In this document: one piece after another, positions 49,688 through 57,947 of the stretch
How the letters are laid out: each line of letters begins with the position of its first letter
Position numbering within the stretch: position 1 is the first letter of the stretch
Assembly (NCBI GenBank): GCA_963739615.1
Contig: CAVUBD010000032.1
Location: 166,427 to 230,426 of the forward strand
DNA length: 64,000 nt
Reading direction: 5' to 3'
Source of the DNA: Palsa-504 sp963739615
GTDB taxonomy: Bacteria; Actinomycetota; Actinomycetes; Streptosporangiales; Streptosporangiaceae
Made by a program: the position numbers and the translations under genes
The notes under the pieces: generated by a model
Told to the model about the DNA's origin: nothing
Seen by the model: only the letters and a program-made list of their open reading frames with translations
The model's database searches: none

Positions 49688-49713
49688 GCTGGTGCGCCAG
49701 GTATGCCACCAGC
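49688..49713 (+). terminator. Candidate hairpin after pyrD
   Basis: Arms GCTGGTG (49688-49694) and CACCAGC (49707-49713), loop 12 nt, about 40 bp after the pyrD stop. It is short for a terminator. The rest of the gap to 49874 probably holds the promoter of the glycan genes. Confidence 0.3.
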
Positions 49714-49874
49714 CGATGCGCGGCAGGCACTAACCCGTCTTGGCCGACGCCTCCATATGCAGGCGGGGCGCGGCGCGGGCCGGGCACACACGCTGCCTGC
49801 GGGCTCGAACATTCGTTGCGTGAGGCTTCGTTCTCGAATCTTTCGGGGCCGTCCGATCGGAAGGCACCTGAATT

Positions 49875-51002
49875 ATGAGCACGAGATTCGGTTTCGTCAG
49901 CACGTTCCCGCCGACCCAGTGCGGACTGGCTACTTTCACCGCAGCCCTGCGCGGCGCCCTGCTGCACTCAAGCACGGACGAGGGCTGGGTCGTCCGCCTG
50001 GTCGACGGGCCCGAACCAGGATCCGGGGACGAGGTGGTCGCGCAGCTCATCCCTTGCGACGCCGCCTCGCTCCGCCGGGCGGCCGCGCAGCTGAACCAGT
50101 GCGACGTCGCCATCATGCAGCACGAGTACGGCATCTACGGCGGAGCCGACGGCAGTGAGATCCTGCACCTGCTAAGTCAGGTCCGGGTGCCGTGTGTCGT
50201 CGTCTTGCATACCGTGCTGACCGACCCGACGCCACACCAGCGTCAGGTCCTCGAGGCGGTGATGGCGAAGGCCGATGCTGTCGTCACGATGACGATGGCT
50301 GCGCGGGACCGGCTCGCGGCCGGGTATGCCGCCGACATGACGAAGGTCGCCATCATCGCGCACGGCGCGCCCGCTCTGCAGGGCACGGTGGCAAACCCGG
50401 TCTTCGGCACGGGGCAGTTCACCGTCTTGACGTGGGGCCTGCTCGGCCCCGGCAAGGGCATCGAGTGGGGCATCGAGGCCATGGCGATGCTGCGCGATCT
50501 GACGCCCATGCCGCGCTATATGGTCGCGGGCCAGACGCACCCGAAGGTGCTGCTGCACGAGGGCGACGCCTACCGTGATCGCCTCCGCGAGCAGGTCCGG
50601 CGGGCCGAGCTGGGATCGTGTATTACCTTCGACGGTCATTACCGGAACATCAGCGCGCTGGCCTCCCTCGTCGGCTCCGCCGACGTGGTGCTGCTGCCCT
50701 ACGACTCGACCGAACAGGTCACCTCGGGGGTGCTCATCGAGGCGGTGGCGGCCGGCAAGCCGGTGGTGGCGACGCAGTTCCCGCACGCCAGAGAGCTGCT
50801 CGCGGGAGGAGCGGGCCTGCTCGTGCCGCACCGCGATCCGGCCGCGATCGCGGCGGCGCTCCGCTCGCTCATCACGCGCGGGGACGTGATGACGAGGATG
50901 ACCGATGCCGCCACCGCGGCCGCGCCGCAGTTGCTGTGGCCGGCCGTCGCGGAGCAGTACCGTGAGCTGGCCAGGCTGGTCATGGCGAGCGTGGCCGCAT
51001 GA
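49875..51002 (+). CDS. GT-B glycosyltransferase (GT4-like)
   Basis: The 375-residue protein begins FGFVSTFPPTQCGLATFTAAL, a typical GT-B start. The nucleotide-sugar half has LTWGLLGPGKGIEWGIEAMA, VVLLPYDSTEQVTSGVLIEA and VAAGKPVVATQFPHARELLA. The E-x(7)-E sugar-phosphate motif is altered, with the first Glu replaced by the Q/S-rich STEQVTSGVLIE. It probably transfers a sugar from NDP- or GDP-sugar to a cytosolic or membrane acceptor. It opens a run of three tightly overlapping genes: this one, the toroid protein and GH130. Stop and next start overlap (50999-51002). Confidence 0.85.
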   Translation: MSTRFGFVSTFPPTQCGLATFTAALRGALLHSSTDEGWVVRLVDGPEPGSGDEVVAQLIPCDAASLRRAAAQLNQCDVAIMQHEYGIYGGADGSEILHLLSQVRVPCVVVLHTVLTDPTPHQRQVLEAVMAKADAVVTMTMAARDRLAAGYAADMTKVAIIAHGAPALQGTVANPVFGTGQFTVLTWGLLGPGKGIEWGIEAMAMLRDLTPMPRYMVAGQTHPKVLLHEGDAYRDRLREQVRRAELGSCITFDGHYRNISALASLVGSADVVLLPYDSTEQVTSGVLIEAVAAGKPVVATQFPHARELLAGGAGLLVPHRDPAAIAAALRSLITRGDVMTRMTDAATAAAPQLLWPAVAEQYRELARLVMASVAA

Positions 51003-52042
51003 CCGCTGGCCGCATGACTCCCGCGAGCGACGTTCACCAGCCGGTATTCGATCACCTTGACCGGCTTACCGACGACCGCGGGCTCTTCGAGCATGCCCGG
51101 CACGCCGTCCCCCGGCGCGAGCACGGCTACTGCGTCGACGACGTTTCCCGCGGGCTGGTCGTCGTCTGCCGTGAGCCGCGGCCGGGGCCGACCGCCAGCC
51201 GCCTGGCCCGCTGCTACCTTGCCTTCATCCTCGACGCGCTCGATGCCACCGGGGCCTGTCACAACCGGATGGCCGTCGACGGACAGTGGCGTGATGAGGC
51301 CGCGGCGGGCGACTGGTGGGGACGGGCGCTGTGGGGCCTCGGGGTCGCCGCCGCGAGCGCGCAGACGCCGGGCATGCGGGCCCGGGCGCTCGGCGGGTTC
51401 CGGATAGCGGCGCAGTGTCGTTCCCGGCACCTCCGGTCGATGGCGTTCGCCGCGCTGGGCGCCGCTGAGCTGCTCAGAAAACGACCGGACGAGATAGCGG
51501 CCAGGGGGTTGCTCACGGACACGCTAGCCGTGATCGGCGGGCCGGAGGTAGACGATACCCGCTGGCCATGGCCGGAGGAGCGGCTGAGCTACGCCAACGC
51601 CGCTGTGGCCGAGGCGCTGATCGTCGCGGGCGACGCCCTGCCCGACGGCCCAGCCCTCAACCGCGGCCTGGGCCTCCTGGAGTTCCTGCTGCGCACCGAG
51701 ACCCGCGGTGACCACCTGTCGGTGACGCCGGCGGGCGGCCGCGGCCGCGACGACGTCGGCCCGGGCTTCGACCAGCAGCCCATCGAGGTGGCCGCGCTCG
51801 CTGATGCCTGTGCGAGCGCGTTCCGGATCACCCGCGAGTCGTCCTGGCTGGCGGGCGTCAGCCTCGCCTGGGACTGGTTCCTCGGTGACAACGACAGCGC
51901 CACGCCGATGTTCGACCCCCGCACCGGTGGCGGCTACGACGGCCTGGAACGTGGTGGCCGCAATCTCAACCAGGGCGCCGAGTCCACCCTGGCGATGCTC
52001 GCGACCGCGCAGCAGGCTCGCCGGATCGGTGCGCCAGGGTGA
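50999..52042 (+). CDS. Alpha/alpha-toroid protein of the glycan island (hypothetical)
   Basis: The 347-residue protein is all helical, with repeats of hydrophobic positions and aromatic/acid patches as in (alpha/alpha)6 toroids. HGYCVDDVSRGLVVVCRE, DWWGRALWGLGVAAA, WPWPEERLSYANAAVAEALI and GRGRDDVGPGFDQQPIEVAAL are conserved-looking. The YCVDDVSR and FDQQPIE segments could form a sugar-binding cavity. No catalytic assignment is safe. It is overlapped by the glycosyltransferase in front and the GH130 gene behind, which suggests a shared glycan pathway. I know this type mainly from its co-occurrence with GH130 genes. Confidence 0.7.
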   Translation: MTAGRMTPASDVHQPVFDHLDRLTDDRGLFEHARHAVPRREHGYCVDDVSRGLVVVCREPRPGPTASRLARCYLAFILDALDATGACHNRMAVDGQWRDEAAAGDWWGRALWGLGVAAASAQTPGMRARALGGFRIAAQCRSRHLRSMAFAALGAAELLRKRPDEIAARGLLTDTLAVIGGPEVDDTRWPWPEERLSYANAAVAEALIVAGDALPDGPALNRGLGLLEFLLRTETRGDHLSVTPAGGRGRDDVGPGFDQQPIEVAALADACASAFRITRESSWLAGVSLAWDWFLGDNDSATPMFDPRTGGGYDGLERGGRNLNQGAESTLAMLATAQQARRIGAPG

Positions 52043-53502
52043 TCGCGCACCGCGTTGACGCCGAGTTGCGCCCCGATCCAGCGCGCGTCGTCGCGCGGCT
52101 TTTCCTGCCGGGCGAGGAGCTTCATCTAGCCCATTCGCGGGCCAGCCAGGTCGTCGGCCGCGTCATGGGCCTGGCGGAGGACGAGGCCGAGCGGCTGGCC
52201 GTCGGGCTGGTCCGCGACTTCGGCGGTCGCCACCACCATTATGAGGAGCTGCTGCGGCGGCATGCGTCGATCGTCTCCGCGCACGTGGAAGAGGCGCGTG
52301 AGCTGACGGCGGCGCGCACGCTGCTGCTGGGAGCGAGCTTCACCGCGGAGTATGCGACGGAGGGCGCGGCCGTGTGCAACCCGAGCGCGGTGCTGGCCCC
52401 CGACCAGAGCGGCCTGCGCGCTGGCCAGGCTCGATTGGCGCTGAGCGTACGGGGCATCGGTGAAGGGCACATCTCTTCGATCGGCTTCTGCTCAGCCGTT
52501 GTCGGCCCCGGCGTGCAGTGGTCCTTCGAACCGCGGCTGCTGCCGGTCTCCGTCGCGGCCACCACGCCCGCCACCTGGCGCCGGGCGCACTTTCATGCCG
52601 TCCTCGCTGACCAGGGCCATCTCGATGAACTCGCTGAGGCCATCCTGCACGCCCTGCCCGCCGAGTTCGAAGGCGTTGATCTCGAGCGGGCGCTGGCGCA
52701 GGCGCACCGCGACCTGCTCACCCGGGCGGGTTCCGCCGCTACCGCCGACCTGCTGCGCACGGTGGTCTCGTCTGCCTACAACGCCTCCTTCGCTCGCGAC
52801 GCCGACCTCGGGCAGCGGATCCTGTCGCCGGCCGCTGACGAGGAGAGCAACGGCATGGAAGACGCCCGGTTCACGCGGTTCACCGACGATGACGGGACCG
52901 CCGAGTACCGGGCCACCTATACGGCCTACGACGGGCGGCGGATCGCCCCGCGCCTGCTCATCAGCTCGGACCTGCGGGTGTTCCGTGCTCACCGGCTGGC
53001 CGGGCCGGCCGCCCGGAACAAGGGCATGGCGCTGTTCCCCCGCAAGGTGCACGGCCAGTACCTGGCCCTGTGCCGCTCCGACGGCGAGAGCACGAGCCTG
53101 GCCAGCTCGGCGGACGGTTACGTGTGGGACTCGCCGGTGCTCTTGCAGGAACCGTCCGCGCCGTGGGAGATGCTGCAGGTCGGCAACTGCGGACCGCCGA
53201 TCGAGACCGACCAGGGCTGGCTGGTGCTCACCCACGGCGTCGGACCGATGCGGGTCTACGTCATCGGTACGCTGCTGCTCGACCTCGATGACCCCACACG
53301 TGTTATCGCCTATTCCAGGACGCCGCTGCTGTCGCCAGGCCCGGATGAACAGGACGGCTACGTCCCCAGCGTGGTGTACTCGTGCGGCGCCTTCCTGCAC
53401 GACGGCCTGGTGTGGATTCCCTACGGGATAGATGACTGCCGTATCGGGGTGGCTTACGCTCCGCTGGCCGCGGTGCTGGCCGACATGAGCAGCGCTTCGT
53501 AG
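52039..53502 (+). CDS. GH130-family glycoside phosphorylase/hydrolase
   Basis: GTG 52039 overlaps the previous stop. The 487-residue protein has an N-terminal helical part and a five-bladed propeller of the GH130 type. SYNASFARDADLGQR-like sequence near 250 and NGMEDARFTRFTDDDG (catalytic Asp region, usually GxEDPR) are visible. KGMALFPRKVHGQYLALCR and WEMLQVGNCGPPIETDQGWL follow. GH130 enzymes act on beta-mannosides, either by phosphorolysis or hydrolysis. The long N-terminal extension marks the less studied bacterial branch found with glycosyltransferases. The last 49 bp overlap the convergent glycosyltransferase gene. Confidence 0.85.
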   Translation: MIAHRVDAELRPDPARVVARLFLPGEELHLAHSRASQVVGRVMGLAEDEAERLAVGLVRDFGGRHHHYEELLRRHASIVSAHVEEARELTAARTLLLGASFTAEYATEGAAVCNPSAVLAPDQSGLRAGQARLALSVRGIGEGHISSIGFCSAVVGPGVQWSFEPRLLPVSVAATTPATWRRAHFHAVLADQGHLDELAEAILHALPAEFEGVDLERALAQAHRDLLTRAGSAATADLLRTVVSSAYNASFARDADLGQRILSPAADEESNGMEDARFTRFTDDDGTAEYRATYTAYDGRRIAPRLLISSDLRVFRAHRLAGPAARNKGMALFPRKVHGQYLALCRSDGESTSLASSADGYVWDSPVLLQEPSAPWEMLQVGNCGPPIETDQGWLVLTHGVGPMRVYVIGTLLLDLDDPTRVIAYSRTPLLSPGPDEQDGYVPSVVYSCGAFLHDGLVWIPYGIDDCRIGVAYAPLAAVLADMSSAS

Positions 53503-54482
53503 GTGCGGAGGTAGTCCTCGACCATGCGGTCGACGCCGAAGCGCGCGACAGCCTGGGCGCGGACCGCCGCGCGGTCCAGCCGCACCGCTTTCGGCACGGC
53601 GCCGATCGCTGACTCGATGTCACGGGCCAGGTACCCGGTCACGCCCTCGTCAACGACCTCGGCCATGGAGCCGCGCTGATAGGCGACGACCGGGGTGCCG
53701 CACACCATCGCCTCCACGACAGACAAGCCGAACGGCTCATCGAAATGGATCGGGTGCAGCAGCGCCGCCGCGCCGCCCAGGACCTCCCCCCGGCGCTGCG
53801 GGCCGACCGAGCCGAGGTAGGAGACCTGGTCACCGTCGAGGTGCGGCTCCACCGCCGCGGCGAAATACCGTTCGTCCTGCACGATGCCGCAGATCACCAA
53901 CTGTCGTCCGGTACGGCGGGCGATCTCGATGGCGTCGGCCGTGCCCTTGTCCGGATGGATGCGCCCGAACGAGACTAGGTAATTTTGTGACGTGGCCTGG
54001 TACGGCAGCATCGCGGGGTCGATGCCGTGATGGATGGTCGCGGCATAGTCGAGCTCGGCGGAGCGGTCGGAGTCCGAGATCGCGACGAACGCTGAGCGCG
54101 ACCGGGTATAGGCCGGAAGGATGCCGGCGCCGGAGAAGCCGTGGATGGTCGTCACCATCGGCGCCCGGGCGTGCTCGCCGAACGCGAGCGGCAGCCAGTC
54201 GAGGTGGTTGTGCACCAGCTCGAACTCGCCCGACCGGGCCAGCGCATGCGAGACGTGCAGCGCCTCCCAGACGCGGCCGTCGAGTTCGGCATCCTCGGCA
54301 TAGCCGTGCGGGCAAACGCCGTCCAGAACCGCCGTCGTCACCGAGTCGAGCGTTGCGAAGAGAGTGACATCGACTCCCTTGCGCACAAGTCCTTCGGTGA
54401 GCAGGCTGGCGATCGACTCCCACGGCCCGTAGTGCCTGGGCGGCGTACGCCAGGCGATCGGCGCGAGCATGGCGAGCTTCAT
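53454..54482 (-). CDS. GT4-family glycosyltransferase
   Basis: The 342-residue GT-B enzyme starts KLAMLAPIAWRTPPRHYGPWE, then ELVHNHLDWLPLAFG and PMVTTIHGFSG. The C-terminal half has LVSFGRIHPDKGTADAIEIA, HPIHFDEPFGLSVVEAMVCGTPVVAY with the E-x(7)-E motif (EPFGLSVVE), and GVTGYLARDIE. The pattern resembles mannosyl/glucosyltransferases of lipid or trehalose-like glycans. It is convergent with the GH130 gene and divergent from the toxin-antitoxin pair across a 31-bp space that includes a 20-bp palindrome. Confidence 0.88.
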   Translation of the reverse strand: MKLAMLAPIAWRTPPRHYGPWESIASLLTEGLVRKGVDVTLFATLDSVTTAVLDGVCPHGYAEDAELDGRVWEALHVSHALARSGEFELVHNHLDWLPLAFGEHARAPMVTTIHGFSGAGILPAYTRSRSAFVAISDSDRSAELDYAATIHHGIDPAMLPYQATSQNYLVSFGRIHPDKGTADAIEIARRTGRQLVICGIVQDERYFAAAVEPHLDGDQVSYLGSVGPQRRGEVLGGAAALLHPIHFDEPFGLSVVEAMVCGTPVVAYQRGSMAEVVDEGVTGYLARDIESAIGAVPKAVRLDRAAVRAQAVARFGVDRMVEDYLRTYEALLMSASTAASGA

Positions 54483-54487
54483 AGTTG

Positions 54488-54507
54488 ATGATACCGCGCG
54501 GTATCAT
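54488..54507. promoter_or_regulatory. Perfect 20-bp palindrome between GT4 and VapBC
   Basis: ATGATACCGCGCGGTATCAT is an exact inverted repeat. It starts 6 bp after the GT4 start codon and ends 7 bp before the antitoxin start. This is where a type II toxin-antitoxin complex would bind to repress its own operon. GTATCAT could double as a -10 element. Confidence 0.75.
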
Positions 54508-54513
54508 GATGGT

Positions 54514-54819
54514 ATGGCTATGACACTCAGGCTCACCGACGAGCAGGCCGAAGCGTTGCGCCGTAAGGCGGAGGCCGAGCACCGGTCCATGCAGCAGGTC
54601 GCGCTGGCCGCGATCGACGCCTATGTTCGCCAGCCTGTTCCTCTGCCGCAGCGGCGCGAGGCCGTCCAGGTCGCGGAACTTCTGGGCGCCTTCGCCGATT
54701 TGCCTCCGATCGACGTCGATGCGTTCCGCGCGTACCAGGACCGCCATGTCGACAGCGCGGCTCACCTCGACGCCTACGAGCGTGCCCGCGGGCAGGACGG
54801 GCAGGAGAAATCGGGGTGA
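54514..54819 (+). CDS. Antitoxin of a VapBC pair (ribbon-helix-helix type)
   Basis: From ATG 54514 the 101-residue protein begins MTLRLTDEQAEALRRKAEAE, followed by HRSMQQVALAAIDAYV. This is a strand-helix-helix arrangement like other RHH antitoxins. The C-terminal half is acidic and polar, as expected for the toxin-neutralising tail. It is coupled to a PIN toxin gene by a GTGA overlap. Autoregulation through the upstream palindrome is expected. Confidence 0.85.
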   Translation: MAMTLRLTDEQAEALRRKAEAEHRSMQQVALAAIDAYVRQPVPLPQRREAVQVAELLGAFADLPPIDVDAFRAYQDRHVDSAAHLDAYERARGQDGQEKSG

Positions 54820-55253
54820 GCACCCGGCACCTGCGCGGCCTCGCCGATACGAACATCCTGATCCACCTAGAGCGCCTGTCGGCTGGGCAACTGCCCGCCG
54901 AACTGCTCACAAGCGCCGTCACGCTGGCCGAACTGTCGGCGGGAGTACACCAGACCGACGATGCGGCCGAACGTGCCCGCCGCATCGCCCGCCTGCAGCG
55001 CGTCGAAGCCATCTTCGAACCGCTGCCGTTCGATACCGAGGCCGCCCGTCAGTACGGCGTGATCGTGGCCGGCGTGATCGCGGCCGGCGTGATCGCGGCC
55101 GGCCCCAAGCCGCGCCGCCGGGAGGCCGATCTGATGATCGCCGCCATCGCCGCAGCCCGCCGGCTGCCGCTCTACACCACAAACCCCGATGACTTCCTCG
55201 GCGCGGAAGGCACCGTAAACGTGATCGCCGTACCCAGACCCGCCACCGTCTGA
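54816..55253 (+). CDS. vapC: VapC-type PIN-domain toxin
   Basis: GTG 54816 overlaps the antitoxin stop. The 145-residue protein is a PIN ribonuclease: LADTNILIHLER (first Asp), VTLAELSAGVHQTDD (Glu), then READLMIAAIAAARRLPLYTTNPDDF (third and fourth acids). It should cleave RNA, often tRNA, when free of its antitoxin. A 15-bp tandem repeat inserts GVIAA units at about residues 81-95, next to the conserved helix. Whether the insertion affects activity is unclear. Confidence 0.9.
   Translation: MSTRHLRGLADTNILIHLERLSAGQLPAELLTSAVTLAELSAGVHQTDDAAERARRIARLQRVEAIFEPLPFDTEAARQYGVIVAGVIAAGVIAAGPKPRRREADLMIAAIAAARRLPLYTTNPDDFLGAEGTVNVIAVPRPATV
55056..55100. repeat. 15-bp tandem repeat in vapC
   Basis: Three units of GGCGTGATCGYGGCC encode repeated GVIVA/GVIAA. 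The expansion adds ten residues relative to one copy, within the PIN fold region. Confidence 0.9.
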
Positions 55254-55255
55254 CC

Positions 55256-55843
55256 TCAGGCCGATGTCCTGCTGAGCCGCGGCGGCACCCCGGCGGCTTC
55301 GGCGACCTCGCGGTAGGCGGCGGCGAGCACGTCCAGGGAGGCGTGCGCGTTGCGGCCGCTCGGGTTCGGCACTACCCAGAGCTGCGATCCGCCGAGGTCC
55401 TCGGGCTGCCGCCCGAGGACGGCACGGGGAGATTTGAACGCCGTGCGGTAGGCGGTGACGCCCAGGATGGCTACCACCCGCGGGCGGAACCGCCGGACTC
55501 GTGGCGTGAGGGCACGGGCGCCCGCCGCCAGCTCGGCGGGGCCGACCTCGTCGGCGCTGGCCGTGGCCCGGGCGACCAGGCTGGTGATGCCGATGCCCTG
55601 GTCGAGCAGGTGCGCCCGGTCGGCCGCGGAAAGGCCGGCCGACGCGTCGATCAGGCGATCAGTGATCCCGGCCCGCAGCAGCGCGGGGTAGAAACGGTTG
55701 CCCCGGGGCGCGAAGTGCCCCTGTACCGCGACGCTGCGCAGGCCCGGGTTGATGCCCACGAAGAGCAGCCGCACTCCCCCGTCGATCAGGTCGGGCAGGG
55801 TCGAGCCGGTGAACGATCTCAGCTCCGCGCGGGTGAATCTCAC
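55256..55843 (-). CDS. mug: Mug-type G/T(U)-mismatch DNA glycosylase
   Basis: I choose GTG 55843, where family similarity begins; the frame stays open to 55924 through a PAGRTARD repeat that is unlike the family. The 195-residue enzyme has LLFVGINPGLRSVAVQGHFA (motif GINPG), RGNRFYPALLRAGI, GIGITSLVARATASADE, and the C-terminal WVVPNPSGRNAH loop. It removes uracil or thymine from G mismatches. It is convergent with vapC, ending two bases after the toxin stop. Confidence 0.88.
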   Translation of the reverse strand: MRFTRAELRSFTGSTLPDLIDGGVRLLFVGINPGLRSVAVQGHFAPRGNRFYPALLRAGITDRLIDASAGLSAADRAHLLDQGIGITSLVARATASADEVGPAELAAGARALTPRVRRFRPRVVAILGVTAYRTAFKSPRAVLGRQPEDLGGSQLWVVPNPSGRNAHASLDVLAAAYREVAEAAGVPPRLSRTSA

Positions 55844-55853
55844 CGGGCGGGCT

Positions 55854-56267
55854 TTATTCCAATCCCGGGCCGTACGGCCTGCCGGATTCGAATCCCGGGC
55901 CGTTCGGCCTGCTGGACAGGCCAAAGGACGATCGTCCTCGCACCGGGCCGAAGTCGACGGTGAACGATACCGCCGTGCCGACTGAGACCGAGAATGCCGT
56001 GGCTCCAGCCAGTTTCGCCACTATCTGCCTCATGGCCCTGACGAGCCGGTCAACCCATATTCTGAGTTTCTCGAGGATGTCATCTATTGGCGTCGCCGCG
56101 CCCATGATCGCCTGGGCCTGAGTCCTCGCAGCGAGCTGGTTGATTCGGCTCACGATCACCATCGCGTGGGTGAAAGCCTCGCGAGCGGAGAGGTCATCTT
56201 TGATTCGCATGCCTTCCAGAGCATCCAGGCGGACCTCGATCGCCTGTACCTGCTGGTCGTTGTCCAT
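55854..56267 (-). CDS. Hypothetical protein with long helical N-terminus
   Basis: The 137-residue frame starts MDNDQQVQAIEVRLDALEG and continues KDDLSAREAFTHAMVIVSRINQLAARTQAQ, a predicted coiled coil. A short amphipathic stretch follows (ILEKLRIWVDRLVRAMRQIV). The last 35 residues run into the 30-bp repeat in front of mug and are probably read-through. GC is lower than in the flanking genes. I do not recognise a family, and the ribosome site is weak. It may be a foreign gene. Confidence 0.5.
   Translation of the reverse strand: MDNDQQVQAIEVRLDALEGMRIKDDLSAREAFTHAMVIVSRINQLAARTQAQAIMGAATPIDDILEKLRIWVDRLVRAMRQIVAKLAGATAFSVSVGTAVSFTVDFGPVRGRSSFGLSSRPNGPGFESGRPYGPGLE
55861..55920. repeat. 30-bp direct repeat
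   Basis: Two near-identical 30-mers lie head to tail (55861-55890, 55891-55920), differing at a few positions. They span the junction between mug and the hypothetical gene and encode PAGRTARD on the minus strand. Confidence 0.8.
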
Positions 56268-56357
56268 GAGCCTATGCTCTCAGCTTGCCCCGCCATCGCG
56301 TGCGTGAGAGGGGGCCGCGATCATGGTGCCGGACGTGAGATTTCACCTCTAGCACGA

Positions 56358-56383
56358 CGAAGGGACCCCGCGGGGTCCCTTCG
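56358..56383. terminator. Perfect 26-bp palindrome terminator
   Basis: CGAAGGGACCCCG and its exact complement form one uninterrupted 26-bp palindrome. It lies 18 bp after the stop of the secreted-protein gene on the minus strand, so it should end that transcript. It also sits upstream of the hypothetical gene at 55854-56267. Confidence 0.75.
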
Positions 56384-56400
56384 CCTTGGTTAGCTACCTC

Positions 56401-57522
56401 CTAGCCGGGCAGGTGGGCGTAGTCGGTCCAGGTGTAGACCGAGCCGCCCCACGGCGTGGGAGCGGTGCTGCCGCGCAACTGCACGCCGGTGCCGTTCGGG
56501 TTGACGATCAGGCCGGTGGCCACGTCCTTCAGCGTGCCGTTGGACTGCGCGAGGAACTGCTGCCACGGACCGTTGTTGCACCCGGTGAGAATCAGGCCGT
56601 CAGCCAGCGGATCGGCTGCCCAGCCGCCGCCGGGATCGGACACGCAGAGCCCGGTCCCCGCGCCGTTGGGCGCGTACTCGAACTTGACCGCACCCGAGAC
56701 CGTGCCGCTGAGGCGCAGGAAGTGCGTCGCCGGGTCGGCCTTGGTCGCGGTCCATCCGACGACAAGCGCCCCGGCGTACTGGTGCTGCTGGTAGATATCG
56801 AACCCGTTGCCGAACGGGTTAACCTCGTCACCGTAGTTACCGGGCGTGGAGACGGCGCTCGCGTGAACGGTCAGGCTGAACACGCCGTTCAGCACAGCGC
56901 CGTCGCTGTCGGTCGCGGTGACCTTGACCCCGCCGTACGTGCCGGGGGCAGCGGTTCCCCCGACGTAGGTCAGCACGGGGTTTCCTGAGACCAGTCCGGC
57001 CGGCAGGCTCGACTGGGCAAAGCCGATGCTGTTGCCCTCTGAGCTCGTAGCACTGAACTTCACGGTGCCGGCGATGTTCGCAGCGGCCAGCGCGGACAAA
57101 GACACCCCTACGAGAGTTGTCGGGTCACCGTTGACCTGGATCGAACCGGCCGTGATCGTGACGGGGATCTCGACCGCCTTGGCGTTCCCTGCGCTGTCGG
57201 TAGCATCGGCGACGATCTCGGGCGGGCTAGTGACTGCCGTACCCTTATAGCTGATCGTCGTCCCGGACAGGGATACGCCGGCTGGCAGCGTGCCGTGTAG
57301 CGACCAGGTCACGCCGGTCCCAACCAGGGTAATGACCTTGCCGCCATTTGCTACCCCGATGCCGGTACCGCCGAAAGTGTCAGCGGTTACCGTACCGGCG
57401 GATAGCGCTGTATCCTGCCAGGTCGCGGCGTTGGCCGGAAGCGCGGCCGCACCTACCGCGAGGGCGCTCCCGAGCAACGGGACCGCAATGATCCCCACTG
57501 TGCGTCTAAGGTTAAGGTGCAT
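56401..57522 (-). CDS. Secreted Ig-like/lectin-like protein
   Basis: ATG 57522 follows GGAAGGGATGGAG. The 373-residue protein has a Sec signal peptide (RRTVGIIAVPLLGSALAVGA, cleavage after about ANA). Two putative-Ig (He_PIG) repeats follow, of the form GVTWSLHGTLPAGVSLSGTT and SIGFAQSSLPAGLVSGNPVL, with KVTATDSDGA. The C-terminal 130 residues (GLCVSDPGGGW, LILTGCNNGPWQQFLAQSNG, VATGLIVNPNGTG) look like a ricin-type beta-trefoil. It is probably an extracellular sugar-binding protein. No enzyme domain is visible. The terminator lies directly downstream. Confidence 0.8.
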   Translation of the reverse strand: MHLNLRRTVGIIAVPLLGSALAVGAAALPANAATWQDTALSAGTVTADTFGGTGIGVANGGKVITLVGTGVTWSLHGTLPAGVSLSGTTISYKGTAVTSPPEIVADATDSAGNAKAVEIPVTITAGSIQVNGDPTTLVGVSLSALAAANIAGTVKFSATSSEGNSIGFAQSSLPAGLVSGNPVLTYVGGTAAPGTYGGVKVTATDSDGAVLNGVFSLTVHASAVSTPGNYGDEVNPFGNGFDIYQQHQYAGALVVGWTATKADPATHFLRLSGTVSGAVKFEYAPNGAGTGLCVSDPGGGWAADPLADGLILTGCNNGPWQQFLAQSNGTLKDVATGLIVNPNGTGVQLRGSTAPTPWGGSVYTWTDYAHLPG

Positions 57523-57947
57523 GACTCCATCCCTTCCTCCCGTTACGCCCTCGCGGGCGTTGTCAGACCATCTGGCAGGGAGGGCCGCCGACCGGGAGTC
57601 AGATTTCGGCACCGTAGCCGGTGGACCCGCCAGCCAAATGGTCCATCATGGGCGATACTTCCCTTTTCTCGCTTTATGCATTATGAATGCGGGACCATCG
57701 CTTACCCCGTTAACGCTCCGTGCATATCACGGATTCTGTTTTGAGTACAACACCATCTGCCCAGCTGAGGCTAGGGGAGAAGGTCCGCATCGGCGGACCA
57801 AAGGCCACATCCGTAATCGCCGAGGCAGAGGCGAAGGTCTGCTATCAGCAGACGAAGGTCCCGTGCAGGGTCTTTTATACCACCTTCACTGGATTCGCGA
57901 CCGTATACTGACAAATTTGACTCAGGCGCAGGAGGCTGACCACGCCG
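57523..57947. other. Lower-GC intergenic region upstream of the secreted protein
   Basis: This region is clearly less GC-rich than the surroundings and should contain the promoter of the secreted-protein gene. On the plus strand a small frame (57720-57911, or from TTG 57741) could encode about 57-63 residues with TPSAQLRLGEKVRIGG. It lacks a good ribosome site and family match, so I do not call it. Confidence 0.4.

Noticed and set aside
55861..55920. GATTCGAATCCCGGGCC as a tRNA T-arm
   Set aside because: It is part of a 30-bp direct repeat; no acceptor stem or anticodon arm can be built around it.
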